A DNA stretch of 64,000 nucleotides from Polynucleobacter sp. MWH-HuK1 (lineage in GTDB: Bacteria; Pseudomonadota; Gammaproteobacteria; Burkholderiales; Burkholderiaceae): assembly GCF_018881815.1 (NCBI RefSeq), contig NZ_JACVPP010000001.1, forward strand, positions 617,352-681,351, given 5' to 3'. Shown one piece after another: positions 15,576 through 23,226 of this stretch. A model generated the notes under the pieces. That model was not told the origin of the DNA. It worked only from the letters and a program-made list of their open reading frames with translations, and did no database searches. Position 1 is the stretch's first letter. Every line of letters starts with the position of its first letter. Made by a program: the position numbers and the translations under genes.

Positions 15576-15803
15576 ATGTTGTGTGGGGCTAAGCTCAGAG
15601 GTAAGGAATCTTATTGCCAGAAGCATGGCATGCTTAATGGCCGTTGCCGTCTTCATGGCGGGCTTTCTCCAAAAAATCAAGATCACTGGAACTATCAAGG
15701 TAAAGGATGCACCAAAGCAGAACGTCAAAGATCTGCAGAGACAAGTGCCAGCATTAAGCTTTTAAAACAGCTTGTAATCAATTTGGGGATGATCGAATCT
15801 TAA
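15576..15803 (+). CDS. Small HGG-motif protein found in mobile elements
   Basis: 75 residues from the ATG at 15576, with AGAGG 8 bases upstream. MLCGAKLRGKESYCQKHGML then NGRCRLHGGLSPKN has the Cys/His pattern of short phage and integrative-element proteins that start with C-GAK-R-G--C and carry RC-HGG. Such proteins may bind metal; their role is not known to me. The spacing of Cys4, Cys14, Cys24 and His27 would suit a zinc knuckle. It is 27 bases after the lipoprotein gene. Confidence 0.5.
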   Translation: MLCGAKLRGKESYCQKHGMLNGRCRLHGGLSPKNQDHWNYQGKGCTKAERQRSAETSASIKLLKQLVINLGMIES

Positions 15804-15841
15804 GTGGCTTAATTGTATGTTTAGCGATTTTTAAATCTTTC

Positions 15842-15869
15842 TTGACGGATTAATTCGCTACCCTATAGA
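15842..15869 (+). promoter_or_regulatory. Likely promoter of the polymerase-like gene
   Basis: TTGACG (15842-15847) and TATAGA (15864-15869) are 16 bases apart. They leave a leader of about 85 bases before the gene at 15961. Confidence 0.5.
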
Positions 15870-15938
15870 TGTCATCCAAGCAATACTCTCCTTTTGTTCC
15901 TGCTTTATACCTATTGATCTCAACAGGTAACTGTTATT

Positions 15939-15953
15939 TAACCTGACGGGTTA
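15939..15953. promoter_or_regulatory. Inverted repeat just upstream of the polymerase-like gene
   Basis: TAACC-TGACG-GGTTA ends 7 bases before the ATG, covering the place where the ribosome would bind. It could be an operator or a translation-blocking hairpin. Confidence 0.35.
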
Positions 15954-15960
15954 GAACGGA

Positions 15961-17469
15961 ATGAAAAATATGCGTAAACAATATAAGACGTATAACTTAC
16001 ATTTGAAATATATTCATTTGCCAGAAGACCAGATGTTCGGGGAGTTAATCTCTATTGTTTTAGAGCATCTTCTCACAAGATTAAGGCTGCAAAATAAGCC
16101 CCAAGCCAAAATGCTGGTTGCTCACGAACTTGCTGCTCGTTCAATCATCGAAGGTCTGTATCAAGTATTTGGAAGTAGGCATAAGCAATGTAAATTAGCC
16201 GTTCCCAAAAGTGATGGAGCTTATGGCAGTAAAGATCATCAATTGACTGAATATAGTCATACGGCTGTCTTACGGGTGTTGGATGCCCTTGAATCTCTTG
16301 GCTGGATTGATCTTGAGAAGGGCATAAAAAATTGGGGCGGAGAGAATATTCCGACTAGGTTGCGGGCTAAAGGCAGGCTTTTGCAGGAGTTTGAGCGCAC
16401 TAAGTATGTATGGCGAAAAATGGGGCCTAAGCATCGAGATGTCATTGTCCTTAAGGACTTTGATCGTAAAACGAAGTCAAAAGTTTATTGCCAATTTAAG
16501 GATAACAACGATATACGTAGGTGGCGGAAAAATCTCCAAATCTACAATAGCTTTATTACCCAGCATGCCATCTGTTTATCCATTGACAAACATCATCTTG
16601 AAGCAGGCCTCATTGCCAAGATGGCAAATGATCAGTATCAATTGGATTCAGTTTTTGGAGACAACAAAAAGAAGCCGCGGATTTTTAACTATCTCCATGT
16701 CCAGTTAAGGCGAATTTTCTCTAGAGGCAGCTTTCAAAAGGGCGGTCGTTTTTACGGGGGTTGGTGGCAGTTCATACCTAGCGAATATCGTAGATACATC
16801 ACTATCAACGGCTTGCCAACTGTAGAGGTAGATTATTCAGAACTTCATCCAAGGATGATGTACCGAGAGGCTAATTTGCCGTTGCCAGAGGGTGACTTAT
16901 ATGACTTGGGGCTTCGTTTTGACGGTAAGGAGTATGACAAGGACATTGAGCCATATAAATCAAAGAGGAAGGTAATTAAGACTTATATCAATGCCATGAT
17001 CAATGATGATCGGGGTAACTTTAAGCTAAATAATCGGCAGATTAAAACGATAGAGATGAATACGGCTTCGTTGGGAGCATGGGTCAATAAAAAGCACCCA
17101 ATCATAAAAGATATCAAAGGGAAGGGTCATGGCCTACGGTATCAATTTATTGACTCTCAGGTAGCCGAAAAGGTGATGATGAAATTGTTAAGCCAAGGGA
17201 TTCTCTGCCTGCCTGTGCATGACTCATTTGTCTGCCAAGAGCATCATCTACCTGAATTGCAAATAGCTATGAATGAAGCCTACGAGGAAGTGCTGGGAGT
17301 AGTTCCGCAACTGAAGGATCCAGAGGAGTTTTTGACTGATTTTGAGCCAGTCTTCTACCCTTACCCAAATGATATGTACTTAGATTTAACTTATATGAAG
17401 AATCAGCAACAGGGTTCTCAGCATGATCAGTTCCTCAGTAGCTACTGGAAATATCAGCAAAAAGAGTAG
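15961..17469 (+). CDS. Family-A-like DNA polymerase of a mobile element (resembles TV-Pol)
   Basis: 502 residues. The C-terminal half shows the three palm motifs of superfamily A polymerases. Motif A is VEVDYSELHPRM with Asp291. A helix with RKVIKTYINAMIN (336-348) stands where motif B lies. Motif C is CLPVHDSFV with His420 and Asp421. GGRFYGGWWQFIP (261-273) precedes motif A, as I recall for the TV-Pol (transposon/virus polymerase) family of mobile elements and Sputnik-like viruses. The N-terminal ~200 residues are unassigned. No 3'-5' exonuclease is visible. A likely role is copying the excised island. The family call is by eye. Confidence 0.65.
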   Translation: MKNMRKQYKTYNLHLKYIHLPEDQMFGELISIVLEHLLTRLRLQNKPQAKMLVAHELAARSIIEGLYQVFGSRHKQCKLAVPKSDGAYGSKDHQLTEYSHTAVLRVLDALESLGWIDLEKGIKNWGGENIPTRLRAKGRLLQEFERTKYVWRKMGPKHRDVIVLKDFDRKTKSKVYCQFKDNNDIRRWRKNLQIYNSFITQHAICLSIDKHHLEAGLIAKMANDQYQLDSVFGDNKKKPRIFNYLHVQLRRIFSRGSFQKGGRFYGGWWQFIPSEYRRYITINGLPTVEVDYSELHPRMMYREANLPLPEGDLYDLGLRFDGKEYDKDIEPYKSKRKVIKTYINAMINDDRGNFKLNNRQIKTIEMNTASLGAWVNKKHPIIKDIKGKGHGLRYQFIDSQVAEKVMMKLLSQGILCLPVHDSFVCQEHHLPELQIAMNEAYEEVLGVVPQLKDPEEFLTDFEPVFYPYPNDMYLDLTYMKNQQQGSQHDQFLSSYWKYQQKE

Positions 17470-17595
17470 GGTGCCTCAAACAGCTATTATCAACCTGCTC
17501 TTTCCCTCCATTATGTGAAGAAAACTCTGAGTAAATTCAGAAAACATCAATAAATACAGACAGTTACGCTGCTTCGTTTAATTTTGGCGAAATGG

Positions 17596-18579
17596 CTATC
17601 CGATCTTTAGAGCTAGCTGTTCTGCGTTTGGATGGTAGTAACGCTTGAGCATGGCTAGACTTTTGTGTCCAGTAACCGCTGAGAGTTCCAGCAAGTTTGG
17701 TAGCTTTTCAGATAGTCTGGTGGCTGCCGTATGTCTCAAATCATGGATGCGTAAGTCAGTTAGCTTGGCTCGTATTACAGCCCGTTTAAAGTTGGTTTCT
17801 AGGGCTGCAAAGTTGATCGGGAATACTCTTCCATCAATACTCCTTGGCAGTAACTGTAGGGTCTCTATGGCTCTTGTAGATAGTGGAACCCTTCTAGACT
17901 CACTATTCTTGGTAAGCGCTAGGTAGGCTGTTCTGGTTTGGTAATTGATGTTCTCCCAACGAAGGCTCAATATCTCACCTCTTCGCATCGCAGTCTCAAT
18001 GGCGATGATGACAAACGGCTTAGTATAAATGTTACGGTTGGCTATCGGGGTGCATGCTTCGAGCAGAATTCTCTCCTCATCATAGGTAAGTACCCGATTC
18101 CTGCCTTGTGGTTGCGCTGGTCTCCGCACTCCCAAAACAGGATTAGGGATGTTTAAACCCCATTCTCTGCGGGCATGGTTAATGATTGAGGAAAAGTAGG
18201 ATAGCTCACGCACAACGGTGCTGGGCTTAATCTCGAGTAAGCGTTGGTCACGGTACTTGGCAATCTTGTGTGATGTGAGCGTTGCCATATTTTCTTTAGC
18301 AATTGGCTTTCGCATGATGGCTTTGAGGCGAATAGAGTCTGCTTTAGCTCCACGCATCAGTGGAGTAACTTCACGTAGGTAGCGCTCGATGAGTTCGCCA
18401 AAAGCAGTCTTCTGGGCTTGGTGAATGTTGGTATATGTTCCCTTGTCCCATTCCACCTCAACGCTTCTTGCCCAGCGTTCGGCATCTTCTTTAGATTGGA
18501 ATGTTTTGACTAAGGACTGCTCTCCTTTGCGAGAGACTCTTGCTTGCCACTTGTTACTTCTAAATCGAATTGATGCCAT
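17596..18579 (-). CDS. Tyrosine recombinase (integrase) of island 2
   Basis: 327 residues. The short N-terminal part (WQARVSRKGEQ, then SKEDAERWARSVE) resembles a compact arm-binding domain. The catalytic domain has Arg199 in TAMRRGEILSLRW, Lys224, His279 and Arg282 in HDLRH, His305 in TGHKS and Tyr314 in KRYYHP. All six active-site residues are present. It lies 75 bases from the end of moaC, pointing away from it, and is convergent with the polymerase-like gene. It presumably recognises the conserved moaC segment in the 99-base repeat as its attachment site, a protein-coding rather than tRNA target. Confidence 0.93.
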   Translation of the reverse strand: MASIRFRSNKWQARVSRKGEQSLVKTFQSKEDAERWARSVEVEWDKGTYTNIHQAQKTAFGELIERYLREVTPLMRGAKADSIRLKAIMRKPIAKENMATLTSHKIAKYRDQRLLEIKPSTVVRELSYFSSIINHARREWGLNIPNPVLGVRRPAQPQGRNRVLTYDEERILLEACTPIANRNIYTKPFVIIAIETAMRRGEILSLRWENINYQTRTAYLALTKNSESRRVPLSTRAIETLQLLPRSIDGRVFPINFAALETNFKRAVIRAKLTDLRIHDLRHTAATRLSEKLPNLLELSAVTGHKSLAMLKRYYHPNAEQLALKIG

Positions 18580-18593
18580 TTCTTATCCTTCAT

Positions 18594-18612
18594 TTGGACA
18601 AGATTTGGACAA
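18594..18612 (+). repeat. TTGGACAA repeat pair at the right end of island 2
   Basis: Copies at 18594-18601 and 18605-18612 start 11 bases apart, matching the left end. They lie 14 bases upstream of the integrase start, so binding there could also control integrase expression. Confidence 0.6.
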
Positions 18613-18653
18613 GACTTAAAGTTACATGTGTTGGATGCTTCTTGGGTTAGCGT

Positions 18654-19133
18654 TTACTTCCCCGCAACCCACTCCCCAGATTTGCCGCCACTCTTCTCAA
18701 GCAACTTCACGTCACCCATTACCATTCCTCGGTCAACTGCTTTACACATATCGTAGATTGTGAGTAGGGCAACTTGGACTGCGGTGAGGGCTTCCATTTC
18801 TACGCCAGTTTGTCCTGTAGTTTCAGCCCTCACTTGGCAGGTGATGCTGCTGTCTTGGGGATCGCTTTGAAACTCTAGGCTAACGTGGGTAAGGGCCAAT
18901 GGGTGGCAAAGAGGAATCAGGTCTGACGTTTTCTTGGATGCCTGAATACCTGCAATTCTGGCGATGCCTAGGACATCACCCTTTTTATGGGTACCAGCCT
19001 CAACCATTTTGAAGGTTTCGGGAAGCATGTTGATCTTGCCGGTAGCTACGGCGATGCGATGGGTGTTAGGCTTGTCGCCAACGTTTACCATGTGGGCTTG
19101 CCCGCTGGCATCAAAATGAGTTAGTTTGTTCAT
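18654..19133 (-). CDS. moaC: Cyclic pyranopterin monophosphate synthase MoaC, island-modified C-terminus
   Basis: 159 residues from the ATG at 19131-19133 (MNKLTHFD); an upstream extension to 19262 is not family-like. MoaC makes cyclic pyranopterin monophosphate in molybdenum-cofactor synthesis. Motifs: [24 protein letters not shown], then [25 protein letters not shown], whose Asp and Lys lie in the active site. The last 17 codons (18704-18654) come from island 2 and replace the original tail now found at 13667-13714, so the enzyme is a host/island chimera that remains complete. It is divergent from the bepA-like gene with only 23 bases between. Confidence 0.95.
   Translation of the reverse strand: MNKLTHFDASGQAHMVNVGDKPNTHRIAVATGKINMLPETFKMVEAGTHKKGDVLGIARIAGIQASKKTSDLIPLCHPLALTHVSLEFQSDPQDSSITCQVRAETTGQTGVEMEALTAVQVALLTIYDMCKAVDRGMVMGDVKLLEKSGGKSGEWVAGK
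18705..18803. repeat. att direct repeat of island 2, right copy (inside moaC)
   Basis: Identical over 99 bases to 13715-13813 and in the same orientation. It lies fully within the moaC coding region. Confidence 0.9.
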
Positions 19134-19156
19134 GGGATAAGTTTTACCATATAGAG

Positions 19157-20857
19157 ATGCAAGACATAAAGTCAGATCCAAAAACCATATTTTTGCGCCG
19201 TACTTTGGCCGTTTGGCTAATGTTGGGGCTGACTTTCTCTGGGCTTCCTGTATGTGCGGCAACTTCTGCTGGGGATGTTTCCGTAGAGGGTAATTCTGCT
19301 GCTATTCAGAATATTGGCAGGGCCATGCAGTCGCCCGACGCGCGTCCAGCTAATGCTCCAACACGAAGCGCTTTGCGAAGTCAGCCAACGATTGTTTTGC
19401 CGGACATGGGTGATCCAGGTGGTGATGCGTTAAGTCGAGTGGACGAGCGCAAATATGGCGAAATGATTATGCGCCAGATTCGTCCTGACCCTGATTATTC
19501 AAATGACTTGCCTCTTTATGATTTTCTAAATCAGATGGAACGTCGCTTGCTACAGGCTGCAAAAAAATTGCAGCTTGGTGGCGCAAACGAGCAGGGTAGC
19601 GGAGCGTATAACTTCGAAGTGTTTGCTGTTAAAGATAGCAGTATTAATGCCTTTGCATTACCCGGAGGATTTATTGGTTTTCATACTGGCTTGATTGTGA
19701 GTGCAGAGTCTGATTCTGAGGTGGCTTCAGTCATGGGGCACGAAACGGGCCACGTATTACAGCGCCACCTAGCTCGTCAGATGGATAAGCAGACTACCAA
19801 TACGATGATTGCGATCGCTGGCATGGTGCTTGGTGCATTGGCAATGTCACGCAATCCACAAGCTGCAGCGGGCCTTATGCAGGGCGGTCAAGCGGCTGCC
19901 ATCAATAATCAACTCTCTTATTCGAGAGATGCAGAGCGTGAGGCTGATCGTATTGGCTTTCAGATTTTGGAGGCTAGTGGTTATGATGTAAATGGAGCGC
20001 CGGGCTTTTTCCAGCGCTTACAAAAGGCCACCGGCATTATGGATAAAGGTGTTCCTGCCTACGTACGCACCCACCCCTTAACAACAGATCGTATTGCCGA
20101 TATGCAAGATCGGGCGCGGACTGTGGTAACACGCAACGTGCCCAGTTCCGTTGAGTTTTATTTCATCAAGGCGCGGGCGCGCATGGAACAAGCTGGAAGT
20201 TCGAGTGGCTTATACGACTTAAAGAATACTTTTGATGGCTTGAGTAAGCAGCCTCAAATTGGAAAACAGATAGAGGGATTCTATGGCTTAGCTCTGATCG
20301 CTCAGCGTCAAGGAAAAATTGATCAAGCCGAATCTAATCTTCAGCAAGCTCGTAACTTAGCTCAGAAGGCAAGCGCCCCAGGCTCGCCTATCCAAAGACA
20401 GAGCCTGTCTTTGGATATTACCGCTTCTGAATTAGCTTTGGCTAAAGGTAAAAGTGAAGAGGCGCTTCAAATTGCTCAGGCTACTTTGCGTGCATATCCA
20501 CAATCTTATGCAGCAGGCGCGGCAATGATTAATGCTGAACTAAAACTAGGCCGCACTAATGATGCGATCACTTGGCTAAAAGCTCGAGCCAGATCTCAGC
20601 CCAATGAAATTGTATGGTGGAATTTATTGTCCAAGTCTTACGATCAGGCAGGTAATGTACCCATGCGTCATTACGCACTTGGCGAAAAATATGCCCTTGA
20701 GGGGGCTTGGCCTTCAGCAATTGAACAACTTCGTATTGCTCGTTCTGCTGGTGGGGCTGATTTTTACCAGGGCTCCAGTATTGATGCTCGTTTGCGTGAA
20801 ATGCAAAGGCAATATCAAGATGAGCTCAAGGAGCAGGGTAAGCAAGCTCCCGGCTAA
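19157..20857 (+). CDS. M48 family metalloprotease, BepA-like, with TPR tail
   Basis: 566 residues. A signal peptide (hydrophobic 18-30, cut near VCAA) sends it to the periplasm. The M48 zinc site is [12 protein letters not shown] (His195 and His199), with a third ligand in [12 protein letters not shown] about 60 residues later. From about 320 to the end there are helical TPR-like repeats. This is the layout of BepA (YfgC), which helps assemble or degrade outer-membrane proteins such as LptD. The paralogue LoiP lacks the TPR part. Its stop overlaps the stop of the next, convergent gene by 3 bases. Confidence 0.85.
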   Translation: MQDIKSDPKTIFLRRTLAVWLMLGLTFSGLPVCAATSAGDVSVEGNSAAIQNIGRAMQSPDARPANAPTRSALRSQPTIVLPDMGDPGGDALSRVDERKYGEMIMRQIRPDPDYSNDLPLYDFLNQMERRLLQAAKKLQLGGANEQGSGAYNFEVFAVKDSSINAFALPGGFIGFHTGLIVSAESDSEVASVMGHETGHVLQRHLARQMDKQTTNTMIAIAGMVLGALAMSRNPQAAAGLMQGGQAAAINNQLSYSRDAEREADRIGFQILEASGYDVNGAPGFFQRLQKATGIMDKGVPAYVRTHPLTTDRIADMQDRARTVVTRNVPSSVEFYFIKARARMEQAGSSSGLYDLKNTFDGLSKQPQIGKQIEGFYGLALIAQRQGKIDQAESNLQQARNLAQKASAPGSPIQRQSLSLDITASELALAKGKSEEALQIAQATLRAYPQSYAAGAAMINAELKLGRTNDAITWLKARARSQPNEIVWWNLLSKSYDQAGNVPMRHYALGEKYALEGAWPSAIEQLRIARSAGGADFYQGSSIDARLREMQRQYQDELKEQGKQAPG

Positions 20858-21471
20858 GGTTGTGGCGTAGTTTGGTAATGAAAGCGTGTAGCTAACTCTT
20901 GGGAATGTATGGGGTCTAGTGGAAGCTGCTTTCCTTGCCAAGTCCAGGATCCCCCAAAACTACAGGCTTCTTCGCGGAGTTTAGCTAGCTCAGAAAAATG
21001 ATCTAGATCGTGATCATGCAAAAGGGCAATTGCTTGAGTTTCTCTTTTGAGAAACTGTTTATTTAAATTGCTACTGTCATAGAATATTTGATCGACTTTT
21101 CCAACAATATAAATATTGCCGTTTTCATCGCTTAGGGCTGAATCTGGCTCAATGACCTTATGACATTGAGTAAGAAATTGATTGCCCTGATCATTAGGAA
21201 TGATGCGTGCAATCAAAGGGGTGGCATCTAGAGTAACAAAGACACGCTGCGGACCATTTTGAAAAAAATACCTGCCGAGTTCATCGCATGCATAATTTCG
21301 GGCAATAAAGTCATTGAGAGCAACATGTTGAATAACTTGCCCTGGAAGACGATTTTGTTGGGCAAACTCATCGCGCATCCGCCATTGGCCGCGACGATCT
21401 AGTGCGAGCCAACCAAAGCAATCAGGCACATTTGGCCACTTCATTAGTGACCGAAGTACTTGATCATCCAT
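20854..21471 (-). CDS. Conserved betaproteobacterial protein of unknown function
   Basis: 205 residues. It begins LMKWPNVPDCFGWLALDRRGQWRMRDE and has RNYACDELGRYFFQNGPQRVFVTLD. This pattern is familiar from a DUF family common in Burkholderiales, whose number I cannot state with confidence. No signal peptide or membrane segment; probably cytoplasmic and about 200 residues as in relatives. It lies 5 bases after the SnoaL-like gene in the same direction, so the two are probably co-transcribed. Confidence 0.65.
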   Translation of the reverse strand: MDDQVLRSLMKWPNVPDCFGWLALDRRGQWRMRDEFAQQNRLPGQVIQHVALNDFIARNYACDELGRYFFQNGPQRVFVTLDATPLIARIIPNDQGNQFLTQCHKVIEPDSALSDENGNIYIVGKVDQIFYDSSNLNKQFLKRETQAIALLHDHDLDHFSELAKLREEACSFGGSWTWQGKQLPLDPIHSQELATRFHYQTTPQP

Positions 21472-21476
21472 AGCGT

Positions 21477-21911
21477 TTAGTGCAAGCCGTGTGGTGTAGA
21501 GGGTGCGTCGAAAGTGTCTTCAGTGGAGTGGCTTGCGTGTAAATGCGCAATACGCCATCCCTGGTTGTCTTGTAGAAGCACCAATGTGATGTTGAGAAAA
21601 AATTCTGCTTCAACTTGATCTGCTCGTAAATGAACAGCTTCAGTAGTGTCATATACGGCAGCGCCAAGAACGGAGTGGCTAATACATGCTATAGGTTCAA
21701 GGAATAGTGGTTGCTTTGCAAGCAGTCGCTCCAAGCCATCACGAATTTCTGCATGTCCAGTTAAGCGATGTCCCTCAGGAAGAACACAAGTAATGGAATC
21801 GTCATCCAGCCAAATATCCAAAGCACTTTGCACGTCACGATGGCTTAGCGCATCCCGCCATGCCTCAACGACATCATCTGCATTTTGAAATAGTCTGGCA
21901 AGTTTAGGCAT
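21477..21911 (-). CDS. SnoaL/NTF2-like domain protein
   Basis: 144 residues with the cone-shaped NTF2-like fold pattern: an N-terminal helix DVVEAWRDALSHRDVQSALDIW, DDDSITCVLPEGHRLTGHAEIRDGLERLL, then strands FFLNITLVLLQDNQGWRIAHLHAS. Such single-domain proteins are often small enzymes or binding proteins; no function can be assigned. It shares an operon with the downstream conserved gene. Confidence 0.7.
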   Translation of the reverse strand: MPKLARLFQNADDVVEAWRDALSHRDVQSALDIWLDDDSITCVLPEGHRLTGHAEIRDGLERLLAKQPLFLEPIACISHSVLGAAVYDTTEAVHLRADQVEAEFFLNITLVLLQDNQGWRIAHLHASHSTEDTFDAPSTPHGLH

Positions 21912-21928
21912 AGCTTACTTTTCCTGGG

Positions 21929-22969
21929 TTAAGACGGTAATGTATTCAGTGTAGCCAATACCTGTGCTGGCACTATGTCATTTAAGCACTTGAGGTGACC
22001 TAGGGGGCACTCTCTCTTATGGCATGGGCTGCAAGGTAGGTTTAGCCAAATGACTTTGGCTTTGTCGGACAGTGGTGGTGTATGAGCGGGATCGCTTGAT
22101 CCAAAAATAGCGACTTGAGGGGTTTTGAGGGCCGCCGCAATATGCATTAAGCCAGAATCATTACTAATGACCGTTTTACTCATGCCAATTAGGGCAATTG
22201 CTTCATCAAGAGAGGTGTCGCCACACCAGTTATGGATATGACTATCCCGCCTGGCTTTAGCTTCGATTTCTTGGGAGAGAGCGTAATCACCTTTGCTGCC
22301 CAAAAGGATGATTTGATTAGTTGGGTTATTTGTAACAATGCTTTGTGCCAACTCCGCAAAGTTGCTAGTTGGCCAACGTTTAGTTGGGCCATACTCTGCG
22401 CCAGGGCACATTACATAAATATTTGCTTGATCAATATGAATATTTTTTAATTTTGCTTGTACTGAGTCGGCAGCTACGGCAGATACATTTAACTTGGGCG
22501 TGAGATTACCGGTGGTTGGTGAAGCTTGCTCGTTATTTAAAAGCTGACTCAGCGCAAGGTAGTGCTCAACCATGGGCGGTCTATTTACTTTGCTTGGATT
22601 ATCCAGTGCTAAGTTAATTAAGCCAAAGCGTAACTCACCGCGATAACCAATTCGGAAAGGGATATTGGCAAGCCAAGGGATGAGAGCTGATTTATAGCTA
22701 TTGGGAAGTACAAAACAAGCCTGATACTTTTTTGCTGCAAGCTTATTGGCTAACTCTTTCCGTAAGCCCCATTGCAGTTGTTTGTGTTCAAACTTTGCTT
22801 CGATGACGTCATGCACTTCAGAACAGGCGCGATAGATTGGAGCAACCCAAGTGCTGGCAAGTACATCAATTTTTGATTCTGGATATTGTGCTTTGAGAGA
22901 CGCAAGTAAAGGCTGTGTCATTACTGCATCCCCAATCCAATTTGGGGCGATGATCAGAATACCTTGCAT
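21929..22969 (-). CDS. waaF: ADP-heptose:LPS heptosyltransferase II
   Basis: 346 residues, family 9 glycosyltransferase. It adds the second heptose to the lipopolysaccharide inner core on the cytoplasmic face of the inner membrane. Signatures: ILIIAPNWIGDAVMTQPLLASLK at the N-terminus, IGYRGELRFGLIN, CPGAEYGPTKRWP, ISNDSGLMHIAAALKTPQVAIFG, and a Cys-rich tail with CSPCHKRECPLGHLKCL that is typical of WaaF. The partner waaA is in this window at 46.1 kb, far from it. Confidence 0.93.
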   Translation of the reverse strand: MQGILIIAPNWIGDAVMTQPLLASLKAQYPESKIDVLASTWVAPIYRACSEVHDVIEAKFEHKQLQWGLRKELANKLAAKKYQACFVLPNSYKSALIPWLANIPFRIGYRGELRFGLINLALDNPSKVNRPPMVEHYLALSQLLNNEQASPTTGNLTPKLNVSAVAADSVQAKLKNIHIDQANIYVMCPGAEYGPTKRWPTSNFAELAQSIVTNNPTNQIILLGSKGDYALSQEIEAKARRDSHIHNWCGDTSLDEAIALIGMSKTVISNDSGLMHIAAALKTPQVAIFGSSDPAHTPPLSDKAKVIWLNLPCSPCHKRECPLGHLKCLNDIVPAQVLATLNTLPS

Positions 22970-23015
22970 GTAATGTATCCCGACTCAGCGCCTCACTAGT
23001 AGGCGCTGATAAGGC

Positions 23016-23204
23016 TTAGTGACCGTGTGGCTCAGTGCCGGGAATGAGCTTATATTCTGCGCCGCAATAAGGGCACTTCGCTTCGCCGGTTTTGGTAATG
23101 TCCAAGAAAACGCGTGGATGTGAGTTCCATGCTGGTGTTTTATTGGTGGGGCAATGTAACGGCAAGTCTTTGCCATCCACCATCACAACTTGAGCTTGAG
23201 TCAT
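23016..23204 (-). CDS. zf-CHCC zinc-finger protein
   Basis: 62 residues. It has LHCPTNKTPAWNSHPRVFLDI followed by AKCPYCGAEYKL. The Cys, His and CPYCG ligands match the small zf-CHCC family, homologous to the mitochondrial complex I subunit NDUFS6. In betaproteobacteria it commonly sits beside ilvE, as here (22 bases after it), and is probably co-transcribed. Function in bacteria not established. Confidence 0.85.
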   Translation of the reverse strand: MTQAQVVMVDGKDLPLHCPTNKTPAWNSHPRVFLDITKTGEAKCPYCGAEYKLIPGTEPHGH

Positions 23205-23226
23205 ATGCTATTCCTAATTACTGAAG

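Larger units (their letters stand above)
13715..18803. mobile_element. Integrative island 2 inserted in moaC
   Basis: A 99-base perfect direct repeat bounds the element (13715-13813 and 18705-18803), 4,990 bases apart. The intact moaC runs into the right copy, and the orphan original moaC tail starts in the left copy. An integrase gene lies beside the regenerated moaC, and pairs of TTGGACAA repeats lie just inside each end. Cargo: a MORN protein, a lipoprotein, an HGG-motif protein and a family-A-like polymerase. No transfer, capsid or known defence genes are seen. Confidence 0.88.

Noticed and set aside
15583..15765. Alternative frame over the HGG-motif gene
   Set aside because: It lacks the Cys/His pattern and a ribosome site; the 15576 frame is the better candidate.
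13715..18803. moaC as a tandem gene duplication
   Set aside because: Only the 3' third is present on the left, bounded exactly by an island junction, which fits site-specific integration better.
2898..18803. Known anti-phage systems in the two islands
   Set aside because: I looked for restriction, toxin-antitoxin, retron, CBASS, Gabija-like and Cas-like motifs in all cargo genes and saw none.
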